The translations under genes were made by a program, and so were the position numbers. Source: Reichenbachiella versicolor (GTDB lineage: Bacteria > Bacteroidota > Bacteroidia > Cytophagales > Cyclobacteriaceae). From it: a stretch of 64,000 nt of DNA. The notes beneath the pieces were generated by a model. The model searched no databases. It had not been told where the DNA came from and was given only the letters and a program-made list of their open reading frames with translations. Position 1 is the stretch's first letter; each line of letters opens with the position of its first letter. The stretch is from NCBI RefSeq assembly GCF_003171675.1, contig NZ_QFZQ01000003.1, positions 248,001 to 312,000 of the forward strand, written 5' to 3'. This document shows positions 45,440 through 54,184 of the stretch, piece after piece.

Positions 45440-47161
45440 CTATTGTTTCAGAACTTTGATCTGTATTGTCTCATCGAAGGAGGATATCTTAATAAAGTAA
45501 ACGCCATCAGCTTGCTTGGATAAGTCTATTTCTATTTTTTCTCCAGTGAACGCTGAGCTCTGTATTTTCTGCCCATGGATATTTAGTACAGATATTTTTC
45601 CAGAGAAGACCTTGTCAAAACTGACAATGGTCTTTCCTTCGATTAATGGGTTAGGATAGACCGAAATATCGTTGAAATCGTCTTCTGCTATATAGGTTAT
45701 TTCCAATACTTCAATGGTAAAACTCTGCTCGGAGGTACCTCCATTTGTGTCTGATATTTTTAAAACAACGTCATGTGAACCAATGTTGTCCACTGTTGGA
45801 GTGCCTGTTAAAGTTGCTTCTTTCGAGATCTGTCGTACTGTATGATCGGAAAAATCTGCTACATATACATTACCTGAAGCATCCACATCAATCCCTGCAG
45901 GGAATATAAATTCTGCAGAGCCTGCTACTCCATCAGTTGAGCCAGATCCTCCACTGCCGGCAAGTGTAGAAACTACTCCGGCTGATGTAATTTTTCTGAT
46001 TCGTCTGTTTGTGAATTCGGTTACATAGATGTTGCCTGACTTATCCAGTGCAATCTCAAAGGGAGAGGCGAATTTTGCACTTGTGCCAGTGCCATCTAGG
46101 TAGCCTGAGGTACCATCTCCAGCAAAAGTTGATACATCTCCTGAGGTATTTATTTTTCTGATGCAGTGATTTAGCCGGTCGCTCACAAAAACATTTCCAG
46201 ACTCGTCTACTGCTATTCCATACGGCTCATTGAATTGGGCAGTAGAAGCTGCACCGTCTTGATATCCCTCTACACCTGAACCTGCATGAGTGGTAACTAC
46301 TCCAGCTGGAGTTATTTTTCTTACACGGTTGTTTTCTTGATCTCCTACATACAAATTGCCAGATTTATCAAAAGCCAATCCACTAGGTGAGAAGAACTGA
46401 GCATCTGTGCCTGTGTCATCTTTATACCCAATCGTGCTACCTGCAAACGTAGTAACAACTCCAGCAGGAGTTATCTTTCGTATTCTATGATTACCAGTTT
46501 CAGATACGTATAAATTTCCAGAAGCATCTATGGCAAGACCTCTAGGGGTATTGAATTCAGCTGCTGTACCTGTACCATCTGTACTGCCTGCTACTCCACT
46601 GCCTGCAAAAGTGGAGACTTCTCCATTAGCAGTTACTTTTCTTATCAGGTGTGATTTGCTGTCCGATACAAATAGATTTCCGGAGTCATCTACTACTACG
46701 CTTATTGGAGCATTGAATTGCGCTGATGAACCTGTTCCGTCAGTAGAGCCAGCCGTGCCATTACCAGCTAGGGTACTAACGATTGTTGATACATTCAATG
46801 ATAGCCAGTTAGGCAAGGTAGGTGCGGAATAGCTGTCAAAGTCTCCATCTGTGTCATTTATGGTGATTTTGTAGTTGTATTCATTTCCAGCTTTTACACT
46901 TGTTATAGCTGTAGAAGTAAAGGTTGGAGCTGTATTAGCTACCGCTAATAGGTCGACTTTATTTACTGTCTCTAATTCATCTCTATCTATTGCTGCTGAG
47001 GTAAGCTGGTTTGCAGAAATATGAAAAGAAAATGAAGTGAAAAAAACTAACACCAGAACTTTTACTAGAGCTAGCTTATTGGTCAAATATTGAAATAATA
47101 GAGAAGATAGCTTCTGCTGAAATAGTGGCAGATCATTTTTTAAGGTAAATCTTAAATTCAT
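45440..47161 (-). CDS. Secreted NHL-repeat beta-propeller protein with T9SS sorting tail
   Basis: The product has 573 residues. A longish N-terminus with a hydrophobic core (LVKVLVLVFFTSFSFHISA) acts as a signal. A cadherin-like or Ig-like segment (about 75-130) leads to six NHL repeats of about 55 residues, each with FNxPxGIAxDxSGNLYVxDxxNHRIRKIT and TFAGSG themes, making a six-blade propeller (about 130-450). A second Ig-like strand set and the type A sorting tail (DDFNDISVYPNPLIEGKTIV to IKVLKQ) end the protein. It is exported by T9SS to the surface. NHL propellers bind proteins or other ligands; no enzymatic role is apparent. Confidence 0.82.
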   Translation of the reverse strand: MNLRFTLKNDLPLFQQKLSSLLFQYLTNKLALVKVLVLVFFTSFSFHISANQLTSAAIDRDELETVNKVDLLAVANTAPTFTSTAITSVKAGNEYNYKITINDTDGDFDSYSAPTLPNWLSLNVSTIVSTLAGNGTAGSTDGTGSSAQFNAPISVVVDDSGNLFVSDSKSHLIRKVTANGEVSTFAGSGVAGSTDGTGTAAEFNTPRGLAIDASGNLYVSETGNHRIRKITPAGVVTTFAGSTIGYKDDTGTDAQFFSPSGLAFDKSGNLYVGDQENNRVRKITPAGVVTTHAGSGVEGYQDGAASTAQFNEPYGIAVDESGNVFVSDRLNHCIRKINTSGDVSTFAGDGTSGYLDGTGTSAKFASPFEIALDKSGNIYVTEFTNRRIRKITSAGVVSTLAGSGGSGSTDGVAGSAEFIFPAGIDVDASGNVYVADFSDHTVRQISKEATLTGTPTVDNIGSHDVVLKISDTNGGTSEQSFTIEVLEITYIAEDDFNDISVYPNPLIEGKTIVSFDKVFSGKISVLNIHGQKIQSSAFTGEKIEIDLSKQADGVYFIKISSFDETIQIKVLKQ

Positions 47162-47636
47162 ACGATTTTAAACTGATTTTAACTTTGTAAAATAATGAAA
47201 ATAGCCAGTTGTTGAATAGTGCATGTATCACATTGCTGTTTCCATGCGGGCTGGCAAAATAGTCTAAAATACTGTCTGCTAGCAGTTTTAGGAGTTCTTT
47301 TTTGCCTTAAATAGGTTTGTTGGTCATGGTGGAGGTTTTTAAGTGAAAAAAGTTTGATTTTTTGAGTGAATTAATCTGTTAAATAACAGTGTTTGTAAAA
47401 TATTAATTAGCTGTTATTTTGTTGTTCGAGATCCTTGATTTTGATGCTGTTGGCAGAAAGAGCACTGGATTGGCACGTCAAACGAAAATAGTTAAGGTTA
47501 TTAGCGTTTTGATTGAATCTGCCACTGTTGTAGTAAAACTCACATTTTTCAGTAATATGAGTGTAGTTATTGTTAAATATTGAGATACTAGATAGGAGAG
47601 AAGTCAGTGGTCTTTTACAGATTAGTTCTTAATTGC
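47162..47636. other. Gene-free stretch, nothing recognised
   Basis: About 475 bp of AT-rich sequence between the NHL gene start and the end of the HTH gene. No ORF, repeat or hairpin stood out. It should hold the NHL promoter. Confidence 0.4.
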
Positions 47637-48005
47637 TTAAGATTTACTGTTTTTACACTGTTCTAATTCCGTTTTCAAGTGATCAACCAAATAGCGATAT
47701 TCTTCCAAGAGTTTTTTCATCTCTTCAATAGTATGATCAGCGTTACCATATTCACCTTCTGGTTCTTGGACTATGCCATTTTCCGAATTTAGTACCATGT
47801 TCCCTTGTCCAGTAATGACCCAAGATGGATTAACAAATGGGTATGCTTTAAAGAACCTTTCTAAGACTGGTTCGCTGACACCAGTATTTTTATCAAGAGT
47901 GCCATTTGAAATCCCTGTTTCTGAATAAAAGGCCCTCTTGGTGATCTTCTGACTTTCAAGGAAAGTGATTATCCTTTTTTTATAATTTGAGATATTTTTC
48001 TTCAT
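47637..48005 (-). CDS. Phage-repressor-like helix-turn-helix regulator
   Basis: The product has 122 residues. The start KKRIITFLESQKITKRAFYS and the helix TGISNGTLDKNTGVSEPVLE resemble the N-terminal DNA-binding domain of CI/XRE-type repressors common in Bacteroidota mobile elements, and SWVITGQGNMVL is a typical following motif. The second half is a coiled coil (TIEEMKKLLEEYRYLVDHLK) likely used for dimerisation, in place of a LexA-like peptidase domain. It is divergent from a gene at 48138, whose promoter it may control. It suggests the surrounding DNA is, or was, a mobile or phage-derived segment. Confidence 0.72.
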   Translation of the reverse strand: MKKNISNYKKRIITFLESQKITKRAFYSETGISNGTLDKNTGVSEPVLERFFKAYPFVNPSWVITGQGNMVLNSENGIVQEPEGEYGNADHTIEEMKKLLEEYRYLVDHLKTELEQCKNSKS

Positions 48006-48137
48006 TTTTTGGTTAAATAGAAATATGTCTCCATATTAGCTATGTATTTCTACTTGAATATAGGGAAGTGTAGAAATGTAGGCAATGCCTTTTAGTTGTT
48101 TAGACCATTTGAGTCGATAAACGGAGTTGTTTTGGAG

Positions 48138-48464
48138 ATGGGAGTAGATAAAATTGGTAGCGGCAGGTTCAGGTTGCCGAAAAAAACGATTGAATTCTTG
48201 AATTTAGAGATTTTCAGCCTTGGTTTGAAAAGGAGAAAAATATCTCAATTATCAGATGTTTATTATGATACGATTATAAGGCCCTTTAGAGGAGATACCT
48301 ATAATATAAGAGTACATGAAGCTATCTGGGAAGAAATCGTACGCTGTAGGCAATCTATTATTAAATCTTCAATACTCTTATTGAAATTCAATGATCAGAA
48401 ACTAGAACGGTTGAAAATACATAGCCCAAAAACTAATTCCCCAGATTATTCCAACGAGACTTGA
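48138..48464 (+). CDS. Hypothetical protein, divergent from the HTH regulator
   Basis: This product has 108 residues from the ATG at 48138; a TTG at 48096 would add 14. It is basic and mixed helical/beta, with RFRLPKKTIEFLNLEIFSLG and VHEAIWEEIVRCRQSIIKSS. No known family is recognised and there is no signal or membrane helix. It is head to head with the phage-repressor-like gene with a gap of 132 bp, an arrangement that often signals control of one by the other. Coding potential is moderate, since amino-acid composition is balanced and the frame is clean. Confidence 0.45.
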   Translation: MGVDKIGSGRFRLPKKTIEFLNLEIFSLGLKRRKISQLSDVYYDTIIRPFRGDTYNIRVHEAIWEEIVRCRQSIIKSSILLLKFNDQKLERLKIHSPKTNSPDYSNET

Positions 48465-48666
48465 CTAGCAACTAGAAGATTGAATTCTAATCTCGATTTA
48501 TGTTGATGGCTATAGGTTTGAATCACTGAAAGGAAGAGTCAGAGCATTGAGAAAAAGTTAAACCTATATGCTATTACGCTAAACTACTCTTGATTGAGTT
48601 CTCGCTATAGAAAAGCAGTGATATGGAGAGGGGTTGAAATCAAAATATTCAATAATCAATAATTTT

Positions 48667-48981
48667 ATGAATACTGAAATGCTCAAGCAGATGCTAATAG
48701 AGCATAGGCATATTTTATCTGAAATATCTAAGCTACAAAAAGAATCTTGTTGTCAAGGAAAGGTTCTATTTTGGACGGTGCTCCTTAGAGAAAAGGAAAG
48801 GAAACTACTAGAACAAGTGCCTGATTTTATTCAAAATGATATTGATCAAGCATTGAGCGCCAAAATCATATATATGGACATGAGTCCGTTGTTTTTGTTT
48901 ATGATTAGGGATGAGATGATGAGGGTAAATAATTGGGTTGTCAGGCATTGTTCAGACCAGTCTTATCCAAAAACTACTTGA
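48667..48981 (+). CDS. Hypothetical small helical protein
   Basis: This product has 104 residues from the ATG at 48667 (a TTG at 48634 would add 11). It is predicted mostly alpha-helical (MLKQMLIEHRHILSEISKLQ, REKERKLLEQVPDF), with two Cys at 28-29 and a hydrophobic Met-rich stretch (YMDMSPLFLFMIRDEMMR). No family is recognised. It follows the previous unknown gene after about 200 bp on the same strand and precedes the long regulatory gap of the ABC/TonB operon. Confidence 0.45.
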   Translation: MNTEMLKQMLIEHRHILSEISKLQKESCCQGKVLFWTVLLREKERKLLEQVPDFIQNDIDQALSAKIIYMDMSPLFLFMIRDEMMRVNNWVVRHCSDQSYPKTT

Positions 48982-49193
48982 TACAGTATTTCTCGGTACA
49001 GGTATATAATAATAAATGGCTGAAAATAACCAGTCTATATTTTGCTGTGTAAACGTAGCCTGGTTATTGAATTGTCTGAGTGTATAATTGTTTGTTTTTA
49101 CTGGTGTTTAAAATATTGTTCTTCAAATAGATTTGTAAGCCATAGAAAATAATTTTTAAAGCGGGTAATCATTAGTTTTTGTTGTTATTTCCG

Positions 49194-49238
49194 TGTTGCA
49201 TTAACTATTTGTAATTATTACAAATAGTTAATGCAACA
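49194..49238. promoter_or_regulatory. Perfect 45-bp palindrome upstream of the ABC/TonB-receptor operon
   Basis: TGTTGCATTAACTATTTGTA plus AT (49194-49215), a single central T at 49216 and the exact complement (49217-49238) make 22-bp arms with no mismatch. It ends just before a candidate promoter and about 245 bp before the ATPase start. The extended symmetry suggests a regulator binding as a tetramer or two dimers, or a cruciform; it does not match the Fur-box consensus. No flanking T-run, so a terminator is less likely. Confidence 0.7.
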
Positions 49239-49242
49239 ATGT

Positions 49243-49263
49243 TGCGTAAGTAAAAAAGCTTTG
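49243..49263 (+). promoter_or_regulatory. Candidate promoter next to the palindrome
   Basis: TTGCG at 49243-49247 followed by AAAGCTTTG at 49255-49263 and TACCTTCGC resembles Bacteroidota promoters with a TTTG -7 element, though spacing is shorter than ideal. It would give a leader of about 210 nt before the ATPase ATG at 49483; no known riboswitch was recognised in that leader. Confidence 0.35.
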
Positions 49264-49482
49264 TACCTTCGCGGCTGTCAATCCAATTGAGGAATAAGAG
49301 GTATTGTTTCTATAGTTGGTTTGTTGTTGCCTGATAACTATTCTTTCTAGTATTAAAAATCAAAATTCGATCTCTGATGTTTGGCCATATGGGCTTAATA
49401 TCAATTTGAGTTTCAGATTTTATAAAGGGAATAGTTATACGGTTTGTTCCAATATTTAATAATTACAAAACCTTCTTTCAAG

Positions 49483-50175
49483 ATGTTAGAAGCAAGAAAT
49501 TTATCAAAAAAATACGGTGATCAGTTGGCTTTGTCTGATTTGAACCTATCTGTTGCTCCTGGAGAAGTGTTTTGTCTTTTAGGTCAAAACGGAGCAGGCA
49601 AGACCACTACCATAAATCTATTCTTGGGCTTCATTCAACCTACTAGTGGAATAGTATCAATTGACGGAGTACCTGTTGATTCTAGTGGTGTCACGAATCA
49701 GATGATCGCTTACATTCCTGAAGTGGTACAGCTCTATGGCAACATGAATGGATTTGAAAATCTTAAATTTTTTAGTCAGCTGTCAGGGCACCAACATAGT
49801 AAAGTAAAGTTGACTGAACTACTTACCAAAGCAGGCTTAAAAGAAGAAGATCATCATAAAAAACTATCAGAGTACTCCAAAGGTATGCGTCAGAAAGTAG
49901 GTATTGCTATAGCTCTTTCTAAGGATGCTAAGGCTATTTTTATGGATGAGCCTACCTCTGGATTGGACCCACATGCCACCAATGAGTTTACGACCATCTG
50001 TAAAGAGTTAGCTGCTGATGGGAAATCTATTTTTATGGCTACCCATGATATTTTCAACGCAATAAATGTTGGCAATAGAATAGGGATAATGAAAAAAGGA
50101 GAGTTGGTTTATACCAATGATACTAAAGATATCAATGCCAACGAAATGCAGGAACTCTACCTAAAAACGGTTTGA
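49483..50175 (+). CDS. ABC transporter ATP-binding protein
   Basis: The product has 230 residues from the ATG at 49483; an in-frame TTG at 49444 adds 13 residues before the first strand and is unlikely. Motifs are Walker A LLGQNGAGKTTT, Q-loop region, signature LSEYSKGMRQKVGIA and Walker B AIFMDEPTSGLDPHA, then the switch His in ATHD. It belongs to the CcmA/NatA-like class that pairs with ABC-2-type permeases. The two permease genes downstream are its likely partners, separated from it by a TonB-dependent receptor gene. An exporter or an envelope-remodelling complex is more probable than an importer. Confidence 0.9.
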   Translation: MLEARNLSKKYGDQLALSDLNLSVAPGEVFCLLGQNGAGKTTTINLFLGFIQPTSGIVSIDGVPVDSSGVTNQMIAYIPEVVQLYGNMNGFENLKFFSQLSGHQHSKVKLTELLTKAGLKEEDHHKKLSEYSKGMRQKVGIAIALSKDAKAIFMDEPTSGLDPHATNEFTTICKELAADGKSIFMATHDIFNAINVGNRIGIMKKGELVYTNDTKDINANEMQELYLKTV

Positions 50176-50221
50176 CAATTAAATGTTGCTCTCGCAACGA
50201 ATTAACTCAATTATTATAAAT

Positions 50222-52735
50222 ATGAAATATCTCTATATACTAGCTTTTCTAGTAATAGCTAATAGTTCTTTTGCTCAGATCAAAGTAAATGGAACGGTGG
50301 TAGGTCAAAATGGAGAAGCGATAGTCGGTGTTGTCGTTTCTGCATCTAATGGATCAGAAAATAAGCGAACCATAACTGATTACGATGGTAACTTCGAGAT
50401 ATCGCTTCTAGAAAAAGGTCAATATGAAGTTCAGTTTAGGTTTATAGGTTTCAAGTTACAAACCCAATCGTTCGACTTTGGAAAGCTAGATTCATATAAC
50501 CTAGGTAAAATAAGTCTTGAAGAAGATGCGATACAACTACAGTCGGTAGAGGTAGTAGGTAGATCTAGAACGGATTATAACAGTGCGTATTCATTCTCAG
50601 CTTCTAAAATGGCCATTGAAAACAGAGAGATGCCACAGGCTATTTCTACGATTACCAAGGAATTAATCAGTGATCGTCAGGCATTTCAAATAGCAGATGC
50701 GGTGAAGGCTGTGAGTAGTGTGACTTCAACAGGTAGTTACAATCATTTCAACATTAGAGGACTGACACAGTCAGAAGAAGGTCAAGTTATCAATGGTATG
50801 CGTACTAGACAATACTACTTTTTACAGCCTATCACATCGAATATCGAAAGGGTAGAAGTAATCAAAGGGCCATCTTCTGTTACTTTCTCGAGTGTAGATC
50901 CGGGAGGAACAGTCAATATGGTGACTAAAAAGCCTTTGGCAGAGGATAAGAGAGAAGTATCTATTTCTGCTGGAAGTTTTTCAACTATCAGAGCCACGGC
51001 CGATATGACAGGGCCTTTGAACGAATCTAAAACACTGTTGTATCGTTTCAATGCAGGCTTTCAAGAAGCACAGTCCTTTCGTGATGTAGTGCAAAACAAC
51101 GCATTACTCTTGTCTCCATCTATCAGCTATGTTCCTAATGAAACGACTGCTTTGAATACAGAGATAATTTATAGTAATGAAGTAGGAAACTTAGATAGAG
51201 GTCAGCCTACACTAGGCAGCATAGATGGTACAGGTAATTTTGACTTAAACAGTACACCTATATCTATGAATGTGGGTGCGTCAAGTGACTATTATGCTTC
51301 AGAGCAGTTTATGATCATGACAAACTTTACCAAGGCCATTACTAGAAATATTGGTTTTAACGCTTCTTACATGAAACAGACATGGAAAGAAGATTTGGCA
51401 GAGCATAGAACTACCAATAGTGCAGTAGTAGATAGTTTGGGAAATCCAATTCCTACCTTGATAGCGATGAGATACAATGAGCGTCAACAGTTTTGGGATA
51501 CAGATAATTTAAGCGCTTATCTCAATTTCGATTTTGAAAGCGGGGCTATCACTAACAAAGTTCTAATCGGGTATGATTTAAACAAATGGAGACGTACTAA
51601 GAGAGGTGGTAGAACTGATGCTCGTCGTTATTTGAAAACAGACGGTACTGCTGGTTCTTATGACCCATCTAATCCAGATGCCTACCAATTTGAAACAGTG
51701 AATGGAGTGACTGTTCCTGTATCAAATGTTCCTTTCTTTGATTTAGAAAACCCAGATAATGGGACTAGGCTTACTCAGGATTATGTAACTGCAGTAGCTA
51801 CAATACCTGCGAATTTGACTACTTCACATGGTGCGTACATCCAAGACCAGTTTAAAATAGGTAAGTTTTCAACGTTGTTGAATTTGCGATATGAGTGGTT
51901 TGAGGATATCTATGATATAGGTGGAAGTGCCGAAAAGAAACGTACCAATGGTTCTTTCATTCCAAGAATTGGGTTTACCTATGAAGTAACAAAAAATATC
52001 AGTGCTTATGCTACTTATCTTAGAGGGGTACAAGCACAAAGTAATACTGTTTCCTTGTCTCCTGCTACTGAAGGATTTTTCTGGGATTTCGGCATACTAG
52101 ATTCTCCTAACCAGTTTGATCCTATTCAAAGTGAATTGAAGGAAGTAGGGTTTAAAGGACTGTTTTTGAACGGTATACTTCAAGCTAATTTCTCAGCCTA
52201 TCGCATCAATAAGGAGAATATCATCATTGGTGAGAATGCTTACGATATCAATACCTTGGAGGCTACAGGTGAGATTCAAAGTCAAGGTTTTGAATTTGAT
52301 GTGTCAGGATATGTTTTACGAAATCTTCAGTTAATCGCTTCTTATGGTTATGTAGATGCTACCATCGAAAATCATTTTGATGAGAATCTGATCGGTGAAA
52401 GAACTGGTGGTTCAGCTATTCATACTGCCAACTTCTGGGGTAAGTATGATTTCATAGAAACAATACTAGAAGGATTTGGTATCGGTCTGGGAGCTCAATA
52501 TAGTGGAGATAAATATACTTGGTATTTCTACGGAGCAGATGATCGAGTAAAGTTACCAGCTTACACTGTTCTAGATGGAGCACTATATTATAGACCCAAC
52601 AATTCTGACTTGCAGCTAACTCTTAAGGTTAACAACTTAACTGGTGAGAAATATTGGAGTGGAGGATTGAACCAATACAGATTGGCTCCAGGCGCTCCAA
52701 GAAACTATTTAATGACTGTAACATATAAATTTTAA
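50222..52735 (+). CDS. TonB-dependent outer-membrane receptor, siderophore-receptor type
   Basis: The product has 837 residues from the ATG at 50222, giving the signal MKYLYILAFLVIANSSFAQI; an ATG at 50183 only lengthens the front. A carboxypeptidase-like beta domain (about 22-105, VNGTVVGQNGEAIVGVVVSA) precedes the plug (about 115-235, with FNIRGLTQSEEGQVINGMRT and GPSSVTFSSVDPGGTVNMVT) and a 22-strand barrel ending in YLMTVTYKF. Residues around SYGYVDATIENHFDENLIGE are typical of siderophore receptors. It would import a metal chelate using TonB energy. It sits between an ABC ATPase and two permeases in one operon; the usual siderophore synthesis genes are absent. Confidence 0.9.
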   Translation: MKYLYILAFLVIANSSFAQIKVNGTVVGQNGEAIVGVVVSASNGSENKRTITDYDGNFEISLLEKGQYEVQFRFIGFKLQTQSFDFGKLDSYNLGKISLEEDAIQLQSVEVVGRSRTDYNSAYSFSASKMAIENREMPQAISTITKELISDRQAFQIADAVKAVSSVTSTGSYNHFNIRGLTQSEEGQVINGMRTRQYYFLQPITSNIERVEVIKGPSSVTFSSVDPGGTVNMVTKKPLAEDKREVSISAGSFSTIRATADMTGPLNESKTLLYRFNAGFQEAQSFRDVVQNNALLLSPSISYVPNETTALNTEIIYSNEVGNLDRGQPTLGSIDGTGNFDLNSTPISMNVGASSDYYASEQFMIMTNFTKAITRNIGFNASYMKQTWKEDLAEHRTTNSAVVDSLGNPIPTLIAMRYNERQQFWDTDNLSAYLNFDFESGAITNKVLIGYDLNKWRRTKRGGRTDARRYLKTDGTAGSYDPSNPDAYQFETVNGVTVPVSNVPFFDLENPDNGTRLTQDYVTAVATIPANLTTSHGAYIQDQFKIGKFSTLLNLRYEWFEDIYDIGGSAEKKRTNGSFIPRIGFTYEVTKNISAYATYLRGVQAQSNTVSLSPATEGFFWDFGILDSPNQFDPIQSELKEVGFKGLFLNGILQANFSAYRINKENIIIGENAYDINTLEATGEIQSQGFEFDVSGYVLRNLQLIASYGYVDATIENHFDENLIGERTGGSAIHTANFWGKYDFIETILEGFGIGLGAQYSGDKYTWYFYGADDRVKLPAYTVLDGALYYRPNNSDLQLTLKVNNLTGEKYWSGGLNQYRLAPGAPRNYLMTVTYKF

Positions 52736-52739
52736 ATCC

Positions 52740-54182
52740 ATGCGTAGAGAAGTACTTCTGTTGATTGCCAGACAGTTTTGGGTGAGTACCTTTAAATCCA
52801 AAGGTATATTCTTACTAATGGGAATAATGGTGGTGCTTCTCGTATACGCTGTATATAGCGGAGTAGGCTATCACGATCAAAATCATTTTAGAATTGATCA
52901 TCAAGAAAAAGCACGAGAGAGTTGGGAAGGAAACCCTGATAAGCACCCTCATAGAATGGCGCATTTTGGAACCTTTGCTTTCAGATTGAAGCATCCGTTA
53001 AGTGTTTTTGATTTTGGTATCGAGAGTTATACCGGAAATGCAGTCTTTCTTGAAGCTCATAGGCAAAATGTAGCCAATTTCTCTGAGGCTGGTTTTTCTA
53101 CAGGACTCTTGCGTTTTGGAGAATTGAGTATGGGAATGATTCTTCAAATGATTTTACCTCTTATTATCTTTTTTCTTGGTTATGCATCTATCGTTTCTGA
53201 TAGAGAAAATGGAACCCTCAAAGTACTTTTGACACAAGGAGCAAGTTGGAAAGAGATCTTGTTTGGTCGGTCTATTGGACTATTTGGGATCTCCTGTCTG
53301 TTTGTAATTCCGTTTTTAGTTGTTACAGCTATTTTGCTCATTCTAGAAGAACACTCAGTTGATGATCAGTGGGTGAGGCTGTCGTTTTTATCTCTTTCAT
53401 ATATTGTCTTTTCATTTGTACTAAGCTTACTCACTATATCAGTATCAGCAAGAAGCCAATCTTCCAAGTCTGCCTTAATAAAGTTACTAGGTCTATGGTT
53501 ATTCATGATTGTGATATTGCCAAGAGCTTCTCAAGCTTTGGGTACGTACTTTCACCCATCTCCGAGTAAGCTAGAATTTCGTGCGGCAATTGAGGAAGAA
53601 ATAATACAATACGGTGACAGTCATGATCCTAATGATGAGCATTTCGCAGCTCTAAGAGACTCAGTATTGAGAGCCAATAACGTAGACTCAATAAGTCAGC
53701 TTTCATTCAACTATGGAGGTTTAGTCATGCGTGAAGGGGAGAAAATAAGTGCTAGTATATTTAATGAGCACCAACAACAACTTGTTTCAATATATAGAGA
53801 TCAAAATCAACTAACTAGATCGCTGATATTGTTAAACCCATATCTCGCCATTAAGAATCTATCAATGACCTTATGCGGAACTGATTTTGAATCTTATGTC
53901 GACTTTCAAAACCAGGCCGAAGACTACAGGTACAGCTTAGCTCAAAAGATGAATGAGCTTCAGATTAAATATATCAGCCCAAAAAGAGTAAGTGGTTCGG
54001 AGGGAAAAGTATACGTAGTAGATAAATCAGAGTGGAAGGCTTTTCCTGATTTTAAACACCAATTCCAGAATATTCAACATTCATTGGAGAATGAGCTTAT
54101 CTCGATAGTATCTCTTTTAATATGGCTTGTTTTAGCCGTTTGGGTCATTTTGTACTTGTCTAGAAAATCAACTGCGCTTTAG
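52740..54182 (+). CDS. ABC-2-type permease with DUF3526-like soluble domain (first)
   Basis: The product has 480 residues. One N-terminal helix (about 20-42, GIFLLMGIMVVLLVYAVYSG) is followed by a large extracytoplasmic loop and a group of five helices (about 135-265, ILPLIIFFLGYASIVSDREN being the family hallmark), then a second long soluble part and a final helix (about 452-475). The order and the DREN-GTLKVLL motif match ABC-2 permeases of the DUF3526 type. It starts 4 bp after the receptor gene and is 2 bp from the next permease, so all four genes are one operon. It works with the upstream ATPase. Confidence 0.8.
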   Translation: MRREVLLLIARQFWVSTFKSKGIFLLMGIMVVLLVYAVYSGVGYHDQNHFRIDHQEKARESWEGNPDKHPHRMAHFGTFAFRLKHPLSVFDFGIESYTGNAVFLEAHRQNVANFSEAGFSTGLLRFGELSMGMILQMILPLIIFFLGYASIVSDRENGTLKVLLTQGASWKEILFGRSIGLFGISCLFVIPFLVVTAILLILEEHSVDDQWVRLSFLSLSYIVFSFVLSLLTISVSARSQSSKSALIKLLGLWLFMIVILPRASQALGTYFHPSPSKLEFRAAIEEEIIQYGDSHDPNDEHFAALRDSVLRANNVDSISQLSFNYGGLVMREGEKISASIFNEHQQQLVSIYRDQNQLTRSLILLNPYLAIKNLSMTLCGTDFESYVDFQNQAEDYRYSLAQKMNELQIKYISPKRVSGSEGKVYVVDKSEWKAFPDFKHQFQNIQHSLENELISIVSLLIWLVLAVWVILYLSRKSTAL

Positions 54183-54184
54183 TT

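Noticed and set aside
49194-49238. Fur box or intrinsic terminator
   Set aside because: The arms do not fit the Fur consensus of GATAAT hexamers, and no T-run follows either end.
38909-49440. Complete prophage
   Set aside because: No integrase, terminase, capsid, portal or lysis gene is visible; only a repressor-like gene and fibre-like folds hint at phage ancestry.
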